From: Owenia fusiformis
Taxonomy: Eukaryota > Annelida > Polychaeta > Sabellida > Oweniidae
DNA: 60,000 nt
Assembly: GCA_903813345.2 (NCBI GenBank)
Contig: CAIIXF020000008.1
Coordinates: forward strand, 26,460,822 to 26,520,821
Direction: 5' to 3'
Part shown: piece after piece, positions 30,761-42,900 of the stretch
Numbering within the stretch: position 1 is the stretch's first letter
How the letters are laid out: each line of letters opens with the position of its first letter
Position numbers and translations under genes: made by a program
Notes under the pieces: model-generated
What the model saw: only the letters and a program-made list of their open reading frames with translations
Databases searched by the model: none
Told to the model about the DNA's origin: nothing

Positions 30761-32600
30761 GAATACACTTTTTATGAACAAAAATGAAATATTCAAAGTT
30801 GCAAACTGACCGTTTGCTGCTAATGTTTCAAAACGAAGGTATCTGTACTGTAAAAGTAATGTTCAAATTGAATAAACTCAAAGAAATATACCTTAATTAT
30901 TTAATTTTCTATCAGACTAAGTAAAATTGTAACTGTTCTAAATGTAAATATTGCAATGAAAGCTCACATATACTAGTATCTTGCTGCATATCAGTCGAGT
31001 GCAGCTGCTACAGGTATCACTCTGACAAACATCGGTGAACAAATCAAACTTGATGTGATGCAAATCAGTATCTTTTAATTTGGCGTACAAGCAGAATGTT
31101 GGACAAAATGGCTAACTGTTAGATAAACCATCAATAATGGAATTGTCAAAAGTTGCATTTATAAAATCAATTCCTGCCTCATCACTGTTACACCCATTAC
31201 TACAAGATGCTGTCTCGACTAGATCACTGTCTGCAAGCTAAAAAAGTATCAAAATCACTGCCTGCTTTATCACAATAAACTTTTGTTACAAATAATTTCA
31301 GTAAAATGCAAATAGAAGGCCCATTTGCTATTAATATGCAAAGATAGTCCACTTTGGTTTGGTAATTTTACTGCAACAACTACATATATACATGTATAAT
31401 GCCTTTTTATTCAAAAGTCAATCATTGTATTCCTATTTAACCTATTAAAGGATTTTTATATATCTGAATAATCGTTATATTCATTTTTAGCAACGTAAAT
31501 AATCATAGGGCTCACACAAGGATCAACATTATTGAACACTTTTTTAACTGGTATATGCCCTGCAGCTCTAAGAGCAAGAGCAATGAATTGTGATTTTTAG
31601 TTGAAACAATGAAACAAACACAATACCATCATTTTATTTAATATTTAACAAACAAAATTGTGTTAAACTAGGTATTTTTTTGAAATCATCACTAAATTTG
31701 AAAAAATTCTAAATAAAGTGGATCCTTGTGTGACCCCTATAATTATTTACTTTGCCAAAAACTAACATAATGGTAATTGAAACATTTAGAAAACATTGAA
31801 TAAGTAAAATAGGAATATTATCATTAGCAACAGTTTCTTTTGAATTAAAATGGCATTTCAAGGTCAGTAATGTATAATTCTTCACCATTATTGTTTTTAA
31901 TAAAAATGACCACACCCAAATAGACTATCATACATATCAATATCAAATATGCCTCCTATTTCATTTACTCACTGCTATTATTTGAAAAACATGATTTTTT
32001 CAAACTCATATTTTTGACGGTTGCACCTTGGGGCAAGCCGTTTAGCTCTTTCGTGTCACCTAATTAACTGCAGACAAGTGAAAATGAAAAGTCAATGAAC
32101 CAATCTTTAATGACTATGGGCCACTTCTTAGTAATCTACCTCAACATCGGTTTAGACTAACTAAGCCACTTTGGAAGAGATTTGGCACATACTACAGGGC
32201 AACATTTGGCTTAACATCTTTGAAATACACTGTACCTATTTTCCTAAAATGTATTGATAAACTATCAATATCAGCATTAAGAAGTGCAAAATTCAGTTCA
32301 AAGCTTCTAGGTCTTCGAGAGGGGTCCCACTTATAGATTTTTAAGATTCACCATGTTTCATGAGGAATATCAGCTGAAATTATGTTAATCCAGGGGGTTC
32401 CTTTGGAAATAATAAAAATATATTATATATGTTAGTCTTGAAGGAATAACCAAAATTAAATATATATTGACACTGGTCCATGATGATTGAATGGCCCTTC
32501 TGCACTCATTGTTGCACCTTTAACTGAGTAAGGTAAGTTACGAGTAAAAATAGTACCTACTAAGTGAACACTATACTACCATGCCAAAAGGCAGTATTTG

Positions 32601-33091
32601 CAGGGCTGTCAACTTGGGACCACCTAATATGAGTGACTTACAAATGTTGGACACCGAAGTCCAAATCTGAACACTTTTGTCCAAATTTTGAACACCTTTG
32701 GCCAACTTTTAAACACCTTTGGCCAATGTTTGAGCACCTTTGCTAAACTTTTATAACCTCAAATTTTTCGCGCTCGCTACGCTCGCGATTTGGTCAACGG
32801 GGGGGGGGGGGGGGGGAGGTACGAAAATTACCAATGAACATGCGTGACATATACGGGATTCGCGTGACAAATCCGAACAAATTGCGTTCGTTTTTTTCCG
32901 ACGTTCGTATTTTTACCGTATCATAAACATATTTTGAAAAAAAATTTACAGAAACATATTTGCGTGACAATTACCAGGTAAAATGCGTATTTGCGTGACA
33001 TTTTGTGTCACGCAAAAAAAACTGGCGTGACTTCAAATTCTTCAGCAAATGCTTGACAAATACGCAAATTGCGGGACAGTTGACAGGCCTG
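32601..33091. mobile_element. hAT-like MITE of about 490 bp
   Basis: Starts cagggctgtcaact and ends agttgacaggcctg, an inverted repeat. It is flanked by tatttg on both sides; the eight flanking bases tatttgca/tatttgta differ at one position. Inside are repeated gcgtgaca motifs and a run of about 18 G at 32798-32816. No frame. Confidence 0.7.
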
Positions 33092-33920
33092 TATTTGTAT
33101 ATGTATTGCATTACCATAATAGAATCACACAGATCAAGAATAAGTCAAAGGTATATACATGTACAAAAATACATGTAAGTGTTTTCACCATGGGCTTTCA
33201 ATGATCTCTTGAAAGCCCATGTTTTCATTACCTATGTGTAACATTCTGCAAAAGACATACAACCTTATTTGAGACCTCATTCGCATTAATTCAATTCAGA
33301 CTTACCTTTTCAATCATGTTGATTCTGTTCATAAAAACCGAAACATTGTATGATACACATGGGTATCTTGTACTGAAGATCGAATTCAATTCTATAGTAG
33401 ACTATTCAATTGTTTTTGCAACTGTAACTGTAAATGCCTTTTACTAATGTGTACTATACTTTGTTTACTCACTCCGAAACAAGGCCCCTAATGATACATG
33501 TATAGCTGTCAGTCTATATAATGAAAAGCTACAGCTGTATCAGCTAGATGCTGCATGCATGATCAAATTCACATTCATCTTGAAAACACATTTTGCAAAA
33601 TGTTGGCTACATTTCACCACAGCATACCGGTATAACGTTGAATCACGTTGTGTCACTCTAAAAATTAGGTCAGGAGTTGGATAAGAATATTGTTCAATGT
33701 TTGCTTTGAGAATCAGGCATTGCAAATCGTGCAAAATAAGTGAAAATATGACAAAATTGACATACCTGTTTCAATTCTTATTTATCAAAAGGGGGCGTGA
33801 CCTTTACCTTTCACCCGGAAGTGATGTCATTTTAAGAGGATCACATGAAAACAAATGCTGGAAATCGAATAGGAAATCCTCGATTTATTGTCTTACTAGG
33901 CATATTATAGGGTTGAGGCC
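33092..33920 (+). promoter_or_regulatory. Upstream region and probable promoter/5' UTR of KIF16B
   Basis: The 0.8 kb before the KIF16B start codon. It holds a perfect 13-bp hairpin at 33189-33221. No canonical TATA box could be assigned. The context gaggccATGG at the start codon is a strong Kozak sequence. The transcription start is probably within the last few hundred bases, but this is inference. Confidence 0.4.
33189..33221. other. Perfect inverted repeat (13-bp stem, 7-base loop)
   Basis: CATGGGCTTTCAA, loop tgatctc, TTGAAAGCCCATG. The two arms are exact complements. It lies 0.7 kb upstream of the KIF16B start codon. A related string (gaaagcccataat) occurs near 35140. It may be the core of a small palindromic repeat or a binding site. 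Confidence 0.9.
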
Positions 33921-36900
33921 ATGGCCTCGGTAAAGGTTGCTGTCAGGGTGAGGCCTCTAAACACCAGGTGAGATTTAGTCTCCTATATTTCGATCAAAAT
34001 TTGAAGTGAGCATCATTCTTCTTTTTTTCAGAATTTTTTTGTTTTTTTAAGGTTCAGCTGGAAAGTAACATTTTGGTAAAAAATTGCTATACCTGCCCAT
34101 GTTATTTTCTGGTACAAAATTAAGTATGAAGGCATGTGTGTATTTCCTTGCTTTTTTCAAGAAAGTATCATTACACTGTCTTCTTTTAGAATATCTGGAA
34201 ACAGGTCAATGGTACAGTTGGGGACAAAAATAAATGACAGGTCGATTTTCGATCACCATTTCCTAATTCTCGAAATCGTTGTTCCCTCTTCAAAAGAGAA
34301 GACGCGAAAATCTTTCCTTATAAGGGCAAAATATTTCCCATGATGCAGTTCCCGGAGGAACAAATTTATACTTCCTTATTTTCCCTCATAGGTTTAACAT
34401 GGGGATTTTCACACCTATTTTTCAAACGATATATTCGTTCATATTCCCGTACGAGAGTACTGAAAAAATTATTAGAAACGATTGATCTCTCATTAATCTT
34501 AATATAACAGCTATTTTTTTCATTGCATTAATTCATAGCGTGGTGAAAACGATGATTGAAAAGTGAGAAAATATTCCGGAAGAGAAGGTCACGTGATCAG
34601 TAGACTAGTCGCCATATTGGAAAAAACAATTCAATTCGACTTTCAATACTTTCATGCCAATCTTACCGCACTACAAACTGCGACATCGATGCAACAACTG
34701 AATAAAAGTATTCATCGTCAAATTACATTATAGAGTTACGTTGAAAACCCACAAACAACTGAGCAGTAGACCAAAGAAGACGCGTCGCTATTATATAGGT
34801 CAATCTGTTCAGTGGTCCGAAAGCAAATCTATAGTACTCGTTTCCGAATTTTGTTGTTCATTGTACAATCTTTTATTGATTAAACTCGGTATACTGACTA
34901 TTAAAGCAATGACAAAGAAGAATACTTACGATGGTGTCATTGTTTTATTTAGCGTGCGGGTGTAAAAACAAAATTGAGTAATAGTTTGATTTAGAACTTT
35001 CGTGTCACGCAAATAGCTACGCGAAATGCATAGTGGGAAAATATTGACCAATCAAATTTTGTCCTTTTTGAGTGCTTTTTCAGTGCATATTTGCGAACGT
35101 TCTGATTCAAAGAGCGAACCGCGAAAAGGAGAATTATGGTGGTCTGAAAGCCCATAATTTCCAATATTGTCTAGATACATATCCCTTAAAATTTGTATAT
35201 TTTACATTTTGTATAATCTCATCCACTGATTTATGGCCTCTTGTAAATTCTCTTATTTTTAACATGGGAAATCCTCACTTCAGCAAATCCACCTGTCATT
35301 TATTTATGTCCCCAACTGTAGCTCCTGTGTTGTCTGGAAACTTTGAAAGAAAATTTGGAAAAATAGAAAGTGTGAAATATCAGAATTTCCTGTAGTTCCC
35401 ACATGCTATCTATTGCAAGACTAATGCCTGGTGTAACCGTCACCATGTTATTCGGTGTTTTTTAAGTAGCGCAAGGATCCTGCCATGACCGTGGCAGTGT
35501 TATTTTGTAAGCCTGGTATAACCGTGACAACGCTGTATTATATTGCAAGGCCTGTCATGACCATGAGTGTTATCGTGGAAGCCTGGTGCAAGCGTAGCCT
35601 TTACGTTTAATTCAAGAATTTTTTATTGTTGTTTAAGCGATTTGTTTACTATCCACTTTTAAATATTCGTATATTTGTATATTTTACCAGAGACATTATA
35701 TGTCTCTGTCTTTATGAATGTTGACCCAAGCTGCCCATGACCGTGATAATGTTAAAGCCCCGTATGACCGTGACAATGGTTGCAAGGCCTGTCATGACCG
35801 TGGTAATGTTAAAGCCTAATATGACCATGACAATGGTTATAAGGCCTGTCATGACCGTGGTAATGTTAAAGCCTGATATGACCGTTACAATGCTTGCAAG
35901 GCCTGTCATAACCGTGACAATGCTATATTATATTGCAAGGCCTGTCATGACCGTGGTAATGTTAAAGCCTCGTATGACCGTGACAATAGTTCCAAGGCCT
36001 CTCATGACCGTGGTTGTATTTAAAGTAGCATGAGAACACTGTAATGACAATTTTTCTTCGTGTTTAACTACCTTAAATATGTAAATAAAGACTACTAAAA
36101 ATGTGTATTAATTTCACAACGAAAACCTAATTTTTACTCATAAATAATTTGCGAACAAACTATATCTCTACTCTCATTCAAGGAGCTTCGATTCGAAAGC
36201 ATATACTTTCTATAATGATCAATTAATAAGATTTATCCATAAAAAATACCAACAGCAATGGGCGAAACATGAAGGTCATTAATGTCATATAAAGGTTGCG
36301 GTCGCGCCAGGCTTACACGATTACACTACCACAGTCATGGCAGGCATTTTAATATAATACAGCATTGTCGCGGTTATACCAGGCTTTCACGATAACGTTA
36401 CCACGGTCATGGCAGGATCCTTGCGCTACTTAAAAAACACCGAATAACATGGTGACGGTTACGCCAGGCGTTAGTCTTGCAACAGATAGGGTCTCGTAGT
36501 TCCCATTAAACGCCTACTAGATATTCTAAAAGAAGACAATGTAATGATACTTTCCTGAAAAAAGCAAGGAAATTGACACATGCCTTCATACTTTATTTTG
36601 TACCAGAAAATAACATGTGCAGGTATAGCAATTTTTTACCAAAATGTTACTTTCCAGCTGTACCTTAAGCTTACTTTTTTATTTTTTATCAGGTCAGGTC
36701 AGACTTTCTAGATCTAATGTACCCCAAGGAGGATTGGTTCCCAGGATCGAGACTCGATATTTTCCAACAATGAAAACGTAGAAAAGTCGTTATTTTCTGA
36801 AATTATAACCAACTTACTATAAATTCAAAATAAAAAACAGTTCAAACGATTCAAAACTATACTCTAAAAACCTTCCTGTCCGACGGTCAAAAAATCAAGT

Positions 36901-39900
36901 TTTAGAATGTAAATTTGCATGTCTTAATTGAGAAAGACTGACATCTAATTTAAATCAGGTCTATGACATCACCAGTATTCAATGTTTAGGGTAAATTCGA
37001 ATCATAATTATTGCGACTGATGGATTTAGTAATATAGCCTTGCATCATTTGAAGTTGTGCATTGCTTATCTCAAATGATGACTTTTCTTTCCAGGGAGGA
37101 GAATCTTGGGTCTGCATTTAATATCTCAATGCAAGATAATAAGACAACAATAACAAATCTAAAGGTATGTGTCACATTTAATAAGACAACAATAACAAAT
37201 CTAAAGGTATGTGTCACGTTTAATAAGACAACAATAACAAATCTAAAGGTATGTGTCACGTTTAATAAGACAACAATAACAAATCTAAAGGTATGTGTCA
37301 CATTTAATAAGACAACAATAACAAATCTAAAGGTATGTGTCACGTTTAATAAGACAACAATAACAAATCTAAAGGTATGTGTCACATTTAATAAGACAAC
37401 AATAACAAATCTAAAGGTATGTGTCACATTTAATAAGACAACAATAACAAATCTAAAGGTATATGTCACATTTAATAAGACAACAATAACAAATCTAAAG
37501 GTATGTGTCACGTTTAATATGACAGCAATAACAAATCTAAAGGTATGTGTCACGTTTAATATGACAACAATACCAAATCTAAAGGTATGTGTCACGTTTA
37601 ATATGACAACAATAGCAAATCTAAAGGTATGTGTCACGTTTAATATGACAACAATAACAAATCTAAAGGTATGTAGTCTAGCAGCTACAAGCCCTTGCGA
37701 GTTGTGACCCCCCCCCTCACCACTACAAGTGTGAGCAGGTGTGTTGTCAAGTATGGGGGGAGGGTCACAGAGGCTTGTAGCTAAACTAAAAGGTAATGAA
37801 TCACATTTAAGAAGACTTTATCAACAAATAAAATTACAGATTGATTCTTGGTATGAATAAAAAATCTCCTATTAAAGTAACGCACCTCCTTTATCATGGA
37901 AATTCTCAGGATTCTGGTCTGGTTATATTATATTTATCACCTAAATGCCCACTCAGATAAAACTTGAAGAAAGAGCATGTTTGACTTCATACTAAAATCA
38001 TATCTAGCTCATTGAAAATACCAGTTTACTCTATTCATCCTTGATTGATAAGCCATATACAGTATAAGTCATGGAAATCTAGACCGGATTATATTTTGCG
38101 TGCAGGAGGCTGTTCTCGAAAATTTCGTTATTAATGAATCGTTAATTCAATTGTTAAAAATAATATTTCCATTTCTCGAAAGTTAATGATTCGTGATGAC
38201 GTCATGATTTTTAATGATTTATTCATTATCCATGATTGATTTTACGAGTACAAATGGGGGTCTCATTATTCCATTAACAATGCGGTGCCTATAGAAACGA
38301 ATCCATGATTCGCTATTAACGATTCATTAATAACGATAAGTTTCGAGGAACGGCCTCCAGGTTAATTTGCCTTTTTAGTATGTCACCACCATCAGTGTTG
38401 ACATATTGTTTTAGTCTCCAAATTCGGCATTAGGCATCTGTTACAAATGGCAGGTAAAAACATTTTGCATTTAATGCCTTGTTATATACTTTCTCTGTTC
38501 TAAAATTTAAGTTGTACAAAATCATTTGATAATTTACACTTACAAGTCATTTTTGTGTTTAGGTACCTGAAAGTGCATCAGAAGGTGATTCTGGAAGAAT
38601 AGGGGACCGGAGCAAGCAGTTCACATATGACTTTTCATACTGGTCTGTCTCCAAGTCCAGTGCCCAGTACGCTTCACAGGAACAGGTAACTGCTGCCGTT
38701 GCAAGATTTCAGAAAAGGCTGACTCTTGCCGTTATGTCGGAATTGATACTTTAAAGGTAGATTCAGAGCTGTAGGTCGCAAAATTGCAAACAATATGTGC
38801 AATTAAGCACATCGAGCACATTGTTGTATAAAATCTTTAGTTTTCCTCAAATAATACAATGATATTGTATCATTGTATTACATTGTACAAGGAATGATAT
38901 GAGCCCAAAATATTCGAAAATTTTGACAATTTTTCTTATGGTTGCTTGCTAGATCTTATACTTATAACCTTTAAATGTTACTACTATTATGTTTTGTCTT
39001 TATTCCTTTTATTTGTGCTATAGCCCAATGTTCTAGATCATCCATTGATTCACAATTTAAAGCAACAACGATAGTGTACATACAATAACAAGTTGTTGAA
39101 TGTTCTGTGTCTGTTTGGTGTTCAAAGATCTGGGTGTAGATGTGATCAAGGCGGCCTTTGATGGCTACAATGCATGTGTATACAATAACAATATTAATTT
39201 GTTGAATGTTCTTTGTCTTTGCTGTAGGTGTTCAAAGATCTGGGTGTAGATGTGATCAAGGCGGCCTTTGATGGCTACAATGCATGTGTATACAATAAAA
39301 ATATTAATTTGTTAAATGTTCTGTGTCTTTGCTGTAGGTGTTCGAAGATCTGGGTGTAGATGTCATCAAGGCGGCCTTTGATGGCTACAATGCATGTGTC
39401 TTTGCTTATGGACAGACAGGATCTGGGAAAACGTACACTATGATGGGAACACCAGTAAGGAATACCTTGTATTATATTATATTATCATTATATTATATTA
39501 TTATACAGGGGCGTAGGAAGGTGTAAATTCAACACTACGCCAAAAAATCCCGCCAAAAATATGAAACAATTGTGTCAAATGTTCTATATCAAAACGCCTA
39601 TTTTATGCTCGTTAACTCCTTCATGATTGATAAATTTAGGGAAAAATGGAGAAAAATGAAAAGCAATAGAATGTTATGTTTTCATAACCTTAATGTGAAC
39701 GGAAATGTTTAAGCGATGCATTTGTATGGGCGATTGGTCATATGTATAGGTTGGCGTTTCGATTTAATATGCAAGCTTAAAATCCTTGATGCCCCTTTTA
39801 ATGTGCTTAAAATGTTCGAATGATTTTCATCATTTAAAATCACCATGGAAAATCACAAATCATTCTCACTTTTCTTATGTCTCGAATGATATAGACGATC

Positions 39901-42900
39901 AATTTCCAAATAACAATGAGAGATTTTTAATAATTTTTCAAATAATTGAATTGAGATATAGAGTATTGTCTGATTCCATCGTGTACTGTGCAATACGACA
40001 CGTACAGAATAAAGAATCTAGCTTGATCAATTGATTTAAAGAAACGCATTCGTGATCAATGAAACAATAAACCCTAATGTCTGCAACCTTTTTATCCCAT
40101 CGAACGAAGTTCGGAGGGATATAGGGAACGCCTCCGTCCGTCCGTCCGTCCGTACGTACATCCGTCCGTCCGTTATAAAAGAAAATGAATCTGATGTTTC
40201 AACTACTTTTTTAGATTTGCAAATTGAGATTTGTAACAACGTATGTACTACAAAACATTTTGATAAAAGAGACAAATTCAATTTTAGAATAGTCTCTTAT
40301 CCCGATTTATCGGGAAATATTCCTTCGCGACAAGCGTATGGTGTATTTGTTGCGCAAATTTTAAGAATAGCTAGAGCTTGCTCAACTGTAGAAGATACAA
40401 ATGACAGAATTTCAATTTTAGCAAGCAAATTACTGAACCAGGGCTTTGATAAAACTAGACTTTTAAGCTGTGGAAAAAGAGTTCTCAATAAACATGAATG
40501 GCTGTACAACAAGTATGGTTTGACAAAATATGCACTTATGCAGTCCTGGAAAAATACCTGGATATGGGTATTGGGGAACTAATTTAAATTACAGAAGCGT
40601 CTTGATAGAAGAAATAAATCAAGTTAAATAATCAAGCTTAACAAGTTATATATTTGAAAACTAAATAAACTATTATAGTTTAGGGCTTGCCCTTGTGATG
40701 ATTGTCCAACTATAATACAGAAATACAAAAAAAATTGAAAAAATGGTGAGGATTATAATAGATTTTAATTTACATAACGCCCCATCATAATATCGAAACG
40801 GGGATATATCAGTATTTTAAACAGTTTAAATACTAATATGAATATTACATTTTTATGTACATTTTTTAAGTGAAAATTCCTTCCAAAAGATTTTTTCATT
40901 TCCTCTGAATGTTTAACTACACGATCACGGAGACCCTTCTCATACTTTATTTCCCTGGTGTTGGTGGTTTGGAGTGACTAGATAGTTTGCACTTTTAATG
41001 CTCTACTTGCTTTTCCTGCTTTTCCTCCTTTTCCTCCTTTTCCTCTTTGCATGCTTAATTCCCTTTGTGGTTTGCACTTTCACCTTTTATTGACTTTGTG
41101 TACCAATATTGATGTGGCTGAGTTGGAGTAATTTGGTAAGTGGTCCGAAAATGACTTTAAACTATACAAAATTTTTCCGGTTTATACACATGGTGTATAG
41201 TCTAAATAGTCCAATAATCCCATACCCTAACAGGTTAAACAATTATAATTTTTTTAAATAAAATAAATATACATATGATTTTTTAAATAGTTTAAAATAC
41301 TGAGTAAATGGTATAGATATATGAATAGAAAAATAAAAAATGAAATAAATAAAAATGTTAACTATAAAAATGGAAAACAAATGAAAAATGTTAACTATAA
41401 AAATGGAAAACAAATTAAAAATGTTAACTATAAAAATACACCGTACACTGAAGCGTTCATGGACCTGTTAATATAGTCCAGGGACCCAGTTATGTCTTAT
41501 TTATTGAATCCATGCAGGGAAGGGGAGTGTTTCCATGGACTAAAACGTTAAACCCACCTATGCCCAGTCACAAGCCTGAGGAACCTGCTTTTATATCTAA
41601 TGTGGATTTTTATCTTACCAATCATGACTTAAATATTAATATGGGTATTTCCTATAATTAATATATCAGGTGTCCCAAAAAAAAATGAGCCACTTTTTGA
41701 CAAGTATTATCTCGGCAACTGATAAACCAAATTCACTGAAAATTTGTTCAAAATAGCCTAAGAGTATCCTTAGCAATTTGTAAAAATATAAAAAAGACCA
41801 AGTAAATATTCTGTGAGTTCTAAGAAATTCAAAACAGCATGTTAAAAATTCCCATACCGGAGCTCTGATATGAGACTTCAAAAATGTTTGTACCAGCTAT
41901 CATCTTCGCACTGCGTTCCATGGGAGCCGAGTGATGTCTGATTAATTCTTTTCATTCATCCCAAATATCCAAAATCCAATTTATTCTCAAATTCATTGGA
42001 GGTGATATTAGAATAAATACGGAAAAGTATTTTTGCTTGGAAATGGATTAATAAGGGACTTTTACATCGATATTGGTTATTTTGACATACTGTCTTTAAT
42101 TCTAAAATACACACATAATATGAGATCAATCTCTTACATATTTATGGCACTAGCAGAGGATAACCTAAAGTGCCTCAGGTAAAGTTCTCAAAGAATTTGG
42201 CTTATCTATTGATGAGAAATTACTTGTTAAATTGCTTCTCATTTTTTGGGTAGAAACGCTTTAAAGTTCTCATTGTGTTGCTCCGGTATGGGCTATTATG
42301 ACTTGCTAACTTGAATTTCTTAGTACTCACATATCATTTACTTGATCTTTTTCATATTTTTATACCTTGCTACCGATACTCCTGGGCTACTTTGTACAAA
42401 TTTTCAGTGAATTTGGTTCATCAGTTGCCGAGATAATACTTGTCAGAAAGTGGCTCATTTCTTTTGGGACACCTGATATACTGGATTTTAACTTACCAAA
42501 TATGACTTCAATATTAATATGGGTTTAAACCTATAATGTATTAAATACTGGATATGACAAGTAAATAAAATCAATTATAATCTACCTAAATGATGTAGAT
42601 ATCCAAATGTTGGTCTGAATTTATCTTTGTGGAAAGATTGTATGCTTCAGTTGCTCTTTAACAAAACATGTGGGACAGTGTATCTATATATTACAAGACG
42701 TCCGTCTGTCCGGGCAATAACTCAAATACCGTTGGCCCGATTTTGTTCATATTTTGTACACATATACCCTATGGGAATAGAAGTTCTGCTAAAAAGCCGA
42801 TTTCCAAAATGGCCGCTCATTTAAAAATGGCGGCCATTTTAGTGCCGATTTTACAGTAATTTAGGTGCAATATGTAAAACTGTGATAGCATTATGTTTTA

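Larger units (their letters stand above)
28014..32148. mobile_element. 4.1-kb foldback element with inverted arms of about 0.75 kb
   Basis: Left arm about 28014-28765 and right arm about 31395-32148 are inverted copies. Examples: gatgttgaggtaggttacta on the left faces tagtaatctacctcaacatc on the right; ggcttgccccaaggtgcgac faces ttgcaccttggggcaagccg; cacaaggatccactttat faces aaagtggatccttgtgtg. The arms differ at many positions, so the element is old or has mixed parts. The centre holds a nested MITE and a GACCTT-rich tract. No transposase or long frame. A clear target-site duplication was not found. It occupies most of the divergent gap between TKFC and KIF16B. Confidence 0.85.

Noticed and set aside
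32798-32816. Poly-G run as a G-quadruplex regulator of KIF16B
   Set aside because: It lies inside a hAT-like MITE and is more likely a repeat-internal homopolymer; the length may also be a sequencing artefact.
35712-36033. Frames of MTVxMLKP and ITTVMTGL repeats
   Set aside because: They are the tandem core of a Mutator-like foldback element.
37057-37707. A 216-codon plus frame and a 188-codon minus frame as independent genes
   Set aside because: Both read through the KIF16B exon 2 donor array; only 37095-37164 is supported as coding by homology.
40052-40175. N-terminal part of the retroelement frame as protein
   Set aside because: It is encoded by a CCGT repeat and adjoining repeat end; only the part after about 40200 resembles a reverse transcriptase.
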